Positions 23,673 to 27,326 of a stretch of 27,326 nt of DNA are shown here, one piece after another. Source of the stretch: an uncultured Parabacteroides sp. GTDB taxonomy: Bacteria > Bacteroidota > Bacteroidia > Bacteroidales > Tannerellaceae. The stretch's first letter is position 1. Each line of letters opens with the position of its first letter. The notes under the pieces are model-generated. The model did not search any database. It worked only from the letters and a program-made list of their open reading frames with translations, and was not told the origin of the DNA. The stretch covers positions 1 through 27,326 of the forward strand of contig CAKUZF010000037.1 in the NCBI GenBank assembly GCA_934718155.1, in the 5' to 3' direction. A program made the position numbers and the translations under genes.

Positions 23673-24140
23673 ATGGAAAAGATAGATAAGTTAGATCGGC
23701 AAATCTTGAATATCATTTCAAAAAACGCCCGTATTCCGTTTAAGGATGTCGCAGAAGAATGTGGTGTTTCGCGTGCAGCCATTCATCAGCGCGTACAGCG
23801 TATGATCGACATGAATGTGATCGTAGGCTCAGGCTATCACATCAACCCGAAGGTTTTGGGTTATAACACCTGTACGTATATCGGTGTGAAGCTGGAGAGA
23901 GGCTCAATGTATAAGGATGTAGTTCCTGAGTTTGAGAAGATACCGGAGGTGGTGGAATGTCATTTTACGACAGGCCCCTACACACTCTTGATTAAACTCT
24001 ATGCGCGCGACAACGAGCATCTCATGGAATTGTTGAACAACCGCATCCAGGAGATTCCCGGTGTGACCGCCACGGAAACGCTGATCTCGTTGCGTCAAAG
24101 CATAAAACGAGAGATTCCTATCACACACTTAATAGACTAA
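23673..24140 (+). CDS. Lrp/AsnC family transcriptional regulator
   Basis: A 155-residue regulator. Residues 1-55 hold the AsnC-type helix-turn-helix (LDRQILNIISKNARIPFKDV, recognition helix around SRAAIHQRVQRM). Residues about 65-150 are the RAM/AsnC ligand-binding domain (CTYIGVKLERG, VVECHFTTGPYTLLIKLYARD, GVTATETLISL). Proteins of this family form octamers or dimers, bind amino acids, and often repress their own gene. A perfect inverted repeat brackets the promoter. The gene stands alone, ending at a hairpin shared with the convergent protease gene. The effector amino acid cannot be predicted. Confidence 0.95.
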   Translation: MEKIDKLDRQILNIISKNARIPFKDVAEECGVSRAAIHQRVQRMIDMNVIVGSGYHINPKVLGYNTCTYIGVKLERGSMYKDVVPEFEKIPEVVECHFTTGPYTLLIKLYARDNEHLMELLNNRIQEIPGVTATETLISLRQSIKREIPITHLID

Positions 24141-24169
24141 CCGGCCCTTTCGAGGGGAGGAAACAAGAA

Positions 24170-24212
24170 GAGGGGGTTGCGCCGCCTAAGAGAGGCAGGG
24201 CGCAACCCCCTC
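24170..24212. terminator. Bidirectional terminator between lrp and S41 protease genes
   Basis: A 14-bp perfect stem GAGGGGGTTGCGCC/GGCGCAACCCCCTC (24170-24183/24199-24212) carries an inner GCCT/AGGC stem. The minus-strand downstream side is CTTCTTGTTTCC and the plus-strand side GCTGTTTGC. Neither is a perfect T-run, but the hairpin is the only candidate between two convergent genes. Confidence 0.7.
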
Positions 24213-24234
24213 GCTGTTTGCTATTCCGCAGCGA

Positions 24235-25896
24235 TTATTCCGGTTTGCTTAATGTCTGCTTTAGCAGCTCCGGGTCGGCCAAGACCGAGAGGGCTTTCTC
24301 TAAAACGGCATCGCCTTTCAATTGCTCCTGCAGCTCGCCCCGCTGGTAGTAATAACGCTTCACGATCTCCGACGCCATCAGTTGCGTCACCTCCTTCTTG
24401 AAATGGTCGAAGTCGCGCTCCAGGTTGGGCGTAAACTTAACTTCCAAGGTCTTTATCATCGTGCTGTCGTCGTCAGCCAGGTAGCCTTCGAACTTGGCAA
24501 TCTCCTTCAGCTGCTTCAGGGCCTTCTCGCTCTGGCGGTCGTAGGTGAAGTGCTTCTCTTTGGCATACGCCTTCAAGGCCTCGAAGTCGGCGTCGCTCAC
24601 GGCAAACTCCTCGACGGGAGCAATCTGCGGATGCTTCTGCGCCCAATCGGTGATGAAGTCGAACAGCACGGTGTCGGCCTCTAAGTAGTAGAGCATCGTC
24701 GGCAGCTTGGGCGCTTTCACCTCAAACTCCGGACGCACGCCGCCTCCATCGCGCACGGGGCGCTGGTTCTTCGTGTAGAACACCTTCGTCAGGCTGTCGG
24801 GGATAGCGGCCACGGAGCCATCCTCCTTACGGTGTGAGTAGTCCAACTGCTGGATGCATCGTCCGCTGGGGATGTAATACTTGCTCATCGTCACCTTCAG
24901 CTTGCCATTGTAGGGAAGGTCGCGCGACGACTGCACCAAGCCCTTGCCGAAGGAACGTTCGCCCAGCAACACCGCCCGATCCATATCTTGCAGGGAGCCG
25001 GAGACAATCTCGGCTGCCGAGGCCGTGCCGCCGTCGATCAAGATGGCCAAGGGCATAACGGTGTCGAGCGGTTCGGTCGTGGTGCGATAGATGCGATCCC
25101 ACTGTTTGATCTTGCCTTTCGTGCTCAGCACCTCGCTGCCTTTCGGAACAAATAGGCTGACAATCTGTACCGCTCCCTCCAACACGCCGCCGCCATTGCC
25201 GCGCAGGTCGAGGATAAGCGATTGGATGCCCTGCTGCTTCAAATCGAGGAAGGCCTCTTTCACCTCCTGCGCGCTCTTGGTGGTGAACGCTTTCAGGTAG
25301 ATATACCCTACGTGGTCGCCTCGCACGCCATAATAGGTCACCTGCGGCGTGGAGATCTGCTTGCGAGTCACCTCCACCTTGCGGGGCTTCTTCTCGCCCG
25401 GACGCTGAATGGTCAGCACCATCTTGGTGTTGGGCACGCCCTTCAAGAGCGAGCTTACCTTGGCGCTCGTAGCGTGAGAGACATCCGCCGTGTCGATCTT
25501 CAAGATCCAGTCGCCAGCCTTCAGGCCAGCTAAGGCGGCTGGCATTCCCTCGGAAGGCTCGGCGATCATCACGCGCCCTTTGCTGTCGCGTTGGCGGATG
25601 ATGGAGCCAATGCCTCCATACTCGCCTGTTGTGATCAGTTCGAGCTCCTCCGTGTCTTGCTCGGGGAAGTATTCGGTGTAGGGATCCAGTCCGCCCAGCA
25701 TGGCGTCGATGCCTCGGCGCACGGTTTGCTCCACATCAATCGAGTCTACATAAAACATCTCCACCTCTTTCAGTGCGGAGTTGAATATCTCTAACTGCTT
25801 GCTCACCTCGAAGCGATTGTCTTTCTGCGACCAAGCCAATGTGGATAGCAGCCATAATCCCAACAGCCATCCACCTTTACGTTGCAACATCTTCAT
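24235..25896 (-). CDS. S41 family carboxyl-terminal processing protease
   Basis: A 553-residue exported serine protease. The signal peptide covers residues 1-23 (LLGLWLLSTLAWSQ). An N-terminal helical part contains GGLDPYTEYF, the PDZ domain lies at about 95-165 (GIGSIIRQRDSKGRVMI, GLKAGDWILKID), and the S41 catalytic core at about 185-350. Ser293 in DGGTASAAEI and Lys318 in RSFGKGLVQ form the dyad. A ~180-residue C-terminal region follows, as in Bacteroidota CtpA/Prc-like enzymes. The frame is open 75 codons further into the upstream kinase gene, but that part is Arg-rich shadow sequence. ATG 25896 has AGGAG seven bases away; ATG 25902, which would overlap the kinase stop, is an alternative. 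Periplasmic protein quality control or tail processing is likely. Confidence 0.94.
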   Translation of the reverse strand: MKMLQRKGGWLLGLWLLSTLAWSQKDNRFEVSKQLEIFNSALKEVEMFYVDSIDVEQTVRRGIDAMLGGLDPYTEYFPEQDTEELELITTGEYGGIGSIIRQRDSKGRVMIAEPSEGMPAALAGLKAGDWILKIDTADVSHATSAKVSSLLKGVPNTKMVLTIQRPGEKKPRKVEVTRKQISTPQVTYYGVRGDHVGYIYLKAFTTKSAQEVKEAFLDLKQQGIQSLILDLRGNGGGVLEGAVQIVSLFVPKGSEVLSTKGKIKQWDRIYRTTTEPLDTVMPLAILIDGGTASAAEIVSGSLQDMDRAVLLGERSFGKGLVQSSRDLPYNGKLKVTMSKYYIPSGRCIQQLDYSHRKEDGSVAAIPDSLTKVFYTKNQRPVRDGGGVRPEFEVKAPKLPTMLYYLEADTVLFDFITDWAQKHPQIAPVEEFAVSDADFEALKAYAKEKHFTYDRQSEKALKQLKEIAKFEGYLADDDSTMIKTLEVKFTPNLERDFDHFKKEVTQLMASEIVKRYYYQRGELQEQLKGDAVLEKALSVLADPELLKQTLSKPE

Positions 25897-25898
25897 GT

Positions 25899-26879
25899 TC
25901 ATTCTCCTTTTATTCGCTTTACTTGTTGTTTGATGGCCGGCCAATGCTCGTCGGGAATTTGTGGGCCAACCACGGCGATCACATAGCCCGACAGCAGCGA
26001 GCCGATCTGCGCGCTTTGCTTGTAAGAGGCTCCGACCGAGTGTCCGTAGAGGAAGCCCGCTGCGAAATTGTCGCCTGCGCCTGTGGTGTCGACGGGCTTG
26101 CCGCCTTCGGCAGCGATCGTGTGGCACTGCTCGCCCGAAGCCACCAATGAGCCTCGTTTGCCGATGGTCACCACCGCCACCTCGACTTGCTTCGCCAAGG
26201 TCATGACTGCCTCCTCGGCCGGTTGGCCCGTGTAGGCCTCGGCCTCACTCTCGTTCGAGAAGAGAATATCCACATAGCGAGGAATCAAATCTTGCAAGAG
26301 CGGCTTGAAGCCATTCACGATGTTGAAGTTCGAGAGGTCGAGCGCCACTTTCAGGCCCAGTCGTTTTGCCTTCTCCATCGTGCCGCGCACGAGCGGCTCG
26401 TTCACCAGCAGATAGCCCTCTATATAGATAAGGTCATACGTCTGCAGCAGCTCCTCGCTGATCTCCTCGGGCTGAATGGTAGGAGCCGGGCCTAAGAAGG
26501 TGCCCATCGTGCGTTCGCCATCGGGCGAGATCATCACCGTGCAACTTCCCGATTCACCCGTTGTGCGGACGAAATGGGGGGCTACACTCGCCATTTGCAG
26601 GGCCTTCTCGTAGGCGGCCCCGAGCTCGTCGTCGCCAATCTTGCCGACATAGCCGGCTTCGGCGCCCAGCTTCGCCAGGGCACGCATCGTGTTGCAAACC
26701 GAACCTCCGGGAGCTTGCGTGCGTGGACAATCCGCCAAAAGCTGGCGGAAAGCTACGGTTTGCTCCCTGTTAATCATATCCATAGCTCCTTTCTGGATGC
26801 CGAGTTGCGTAAGCACATCATCCTGCTCAAGCTGCAGTAAAACATCCATCAAAGCGTTGCCTAATCCAAGAATCCTCAT
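25899..26879 (-). CDS. PfkB family carbohydrate/nucleoside kinase
   Basis: A 326-residue cytoplasmic kinase starting MRILGLGNALMD. PfkB signature 1 is seen around APGGSVCNTMRALAKLG (56-72) with GKIGDDELG after it. Signature 2, DTTGAGDNFAAGFLYG (264-279), carries the catalytic base Asp270. The overall sequence resembles adenosine kinase-like members of Bacteroidota, but ribokinase- or fructokinase-like substrates are possible. The frame extends 22 codons upstream, but that stretch contains the likely -7 box TATCTTTG, so the ATG at 26879 is preferred. It is co-transcribed with the S41 protease two bases downstream, with no obvious functional link. Confidence 0.92.
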   Translation of the reverse strand: MRILGLGNALMDVLLQLEQDDVLTQLGIQKGAMDMINREQTVAFRQLLADCPRTQAPGGSVCNTMRALAKLGAEAGYVGKIGDDELGAAYEKALQMASVAPHFVRTTGESGSCTVMISPDGERTMGTFLGPAPTIQPEEISEELLQTYDLIYIEGYLLVNEPLVRGTMEKAKRLGLKVALDLSNFNIVNGFKPLLQDLIPRYVDILFSNESEAEAYTGQPAEEAVMTLAKQVEVAVVTIGKRGSLVASGEQCHTIAAEGGKPVDTTGAGDNFAAGFLYGHSVGASYKQSAQIGSLLSGYVIAVVGPQIPDEHWPAIKQQVKRIKGE

Positions 26880-26898
26880 TTTTTTATCAATTTTTCCG

Positions 26899-26906
26899 CA
26901 AAGATA
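26899..26906 (-). promoter_or_regulatory. -7 box TATCTTTG of the pfkB/S41 unit
   Basis: The minus strand reads TATCTTTG 19 bases before the kinase ATG. No clear -33 is seen. It touches the -33 element of the divergent tRNA promoter. Confidence 0.5.
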
Positions 26907-26937
26907 TTGCATATTTCGAAAATAGGCCGTACTTTTG
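26907..26937 (+). promoter_or_regulatory. Promoter of the tRNA-Asn pair
   Basis: -33 TTG (26907-26909), 20 nt, -7 TACTTTTG (26930-26937). The predicted start near 26943 gives a pre-tRNA leader of about 48 nt. Confidence 0.75.
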
Positions 26938-26990
26938 CGGTGCAATTTCGGGGGAGCGATAAGCGAAATGCTTCGAAAAGCGACAAATAT

Positions 26991-27064
26991 TCTTCTTTAG
27001 CTCAGTTGGTTAGAGCATCTGACTGTTAATCAGAGGGTCCTTGGTTCAAGTCCAAGAAGAAGAG
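26991..27064 (+). tRNA. tRNA-Asn (anticodon GTT)
   Basis: A 74-nt cloverleaf: acceptor TCTTCTT/AAGAAGA, D-stem GCTC/GAGC, anticodon stem TCTGA/TCAGA with loop CTGTTAA (anticodon GTT), T-stem CTTGG/CCAAG with loop TTCAAGT, and discriminator G. The CCA end is not encoded. It is the first of two tandem copies. Confidence 0.97.
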
Positions 27065-27073
27065 CAAATACAT

Positions 27074-27147
27074 TCTTCCTTAGCTCAGTCGGTTAGAGCA
27101 TCTGACTGTTAATCAGAGGGTCCTTGGTTCAAGTCCAAGAGGAAGAG
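27074..27147 (+). tRNA. tRNA-Asn (anticodon GTT), second copy
   Basis: 74 nt, nearly identical to the first copy and separated from it by 9 bases. The acceptor is TCTTCCT/AGGAAGA: pair 6-67 is C-G in place of U-A, a compensated change. One D-loop base differs (T to C). Discriminator G, CCA not encoded. Confidence 0.97.
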
Positions 27148-27157
27148 CTTCCTGACA

Positions 27158-27195
27158 AGAGAGATACTTCATTTCGGAGTGTCTCTCTTTTTTTT
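27158..27195 (+). terminator. Terminator of the tRNA-Asn operon
   Basis: AGAGAGATACTT (27158-27169) pairs with GAGTGTCTCTCT (27177-27188), with two wobble pairs and a seven-base loop, then a run of T to 27195. Confidence 0.85.
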
Positions 27196-27280
27196 GTATT
27201 ATTCCTGCCTTGAACCCCACCATCTTGCGGCTTGCCGAAACAGTGAAAAAGGCTCAGTCGAAAAAAGGTGGGGATAAAAA

Positions 27281-27311
27281 TTTGAGATAAGTCTTGATAT
27301 GATTATATTTG
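27281..27311 (+). promoter_or_regulatory. Promoter for a gene beyond the window end
   Basis: -33 TTTG (27281-27284), 19 nt, -7 TATATTTG (27304-27311): a full consensus. The predicted start is near 27317, so the ATG at 27316-27318 is probably too early to be the start codon. The rest of 27196-27280 shows nothing beyond a 7-bp inverted repeat. Confidence 0.65.
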
Positions 27312-27326
27312 TTCCATGAAAATGCT

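Noticed and set aside
25903..26127. N-terminal extension of the S41 protease into the pfkB gene
   Set aside because: The extra 75 residues are Arg-rich antisense-type sequence, and the signal peptide and ribosome site place the start near 25896-25902.
27215..27273. Inverted repeat CCCCACC/GGTGGGG as part of a mobile element end
   Set aside because: Only 7 bp with a 45-nt loop, with no transposase or target duplication nearby.
27316..27326. Start codon of a partial gene at the right edge
   Set aside because: The ATG coincides with the predicted transcript start, and too little sequence remains to judge a frame.

Overview
The window is a chromosomal stretch of a Bacteroidales bacterium, most likely from the Tannerellaceae (Parabacteroides/Tannerella group). 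Three things point there: a giant secreted protein with a DUF6383-like C-terminus at the left edge, promoters of the Bacteroidota type (-33 TTTG/TTG, about 19-20 nt, then -7 TAnnTTTG) in front of most transcription units, and Bacteroidota-style gene content (MurF-Alr fusion, GSCFA protein, LytS/LytTR pair, FabI with the YNDMADAK motif). Most genes are GC-rich and prefer CTG/GCC codons. The DUF6383 gene and the two FKBP genes instead favour TTG/GCT/AAG, as expected for very highly expressed genes. Family assignments and taxon come from recognising protein motifs, not from a database search.

Layout. 8-2977 (+): 989-aa secreted protein, followed by a structured 3' region and a strong terminator. 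2978-3759 has no credible gene. It holds that 3' region, a GC-rich degenerate block with a 22-bp tandem repeat array, and a short minus-strand RNA cassette. 10291-3760 (-): one six-gene operon, tolC - macA - macB ATPase - macB permease - LytS-like kinase - LytTR regulator, with a good promoter at 10323-10354. 11815-10415 (-): AlsT/AGCS sodium:amino-acid symporter, with a second copy of the RNA cassette upstream. 12168-17136 (+): GSCFA hydrolase, MurF-Alr, FabI and YrdC/YciO-family protein. 22022-17169 (-): sirtuin, two tandem NhaC antiporters and a DAACS symporter, overlapping or closely packed. 22151-23488 (+): two tandem FKBP prolyl isomerases, the second a lipoprotein. 23673-24140 (+): Lrp/AsnC regulator with an inverted repeat flanking its promoter. 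26879-24235 (-): PfkB sugar/nucleoside kinase and S41 carboxyl-terminal protease. 26991-27147 (+): two tandem tRNA-Asn genes with their own promoter and terminator. The last 130 bases carry a clean promoter whose gene lies outside the window.

How the genes fit together. The left operon is a self-contained tripartite efflux pump with its own membrane sensor and response regulator. The 12-17 kb block combines peptidoglycan precursor synthesis (D-Ala supply and MurF ligation in one polypeptide), fatty-acid elongation and a tRNA-modification-type enzyme. The 17-22 kb block is dominated by sodium/proton and amino- or dicarboxylic-acid transport. No defence island, prophage, integron or CRISPR array was seen. 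The least ordinary material is non-coding: a short RNA cassette present twice, the tandem repeat array, the structured 3' region of the giant protein gene, and the Lrp operator.
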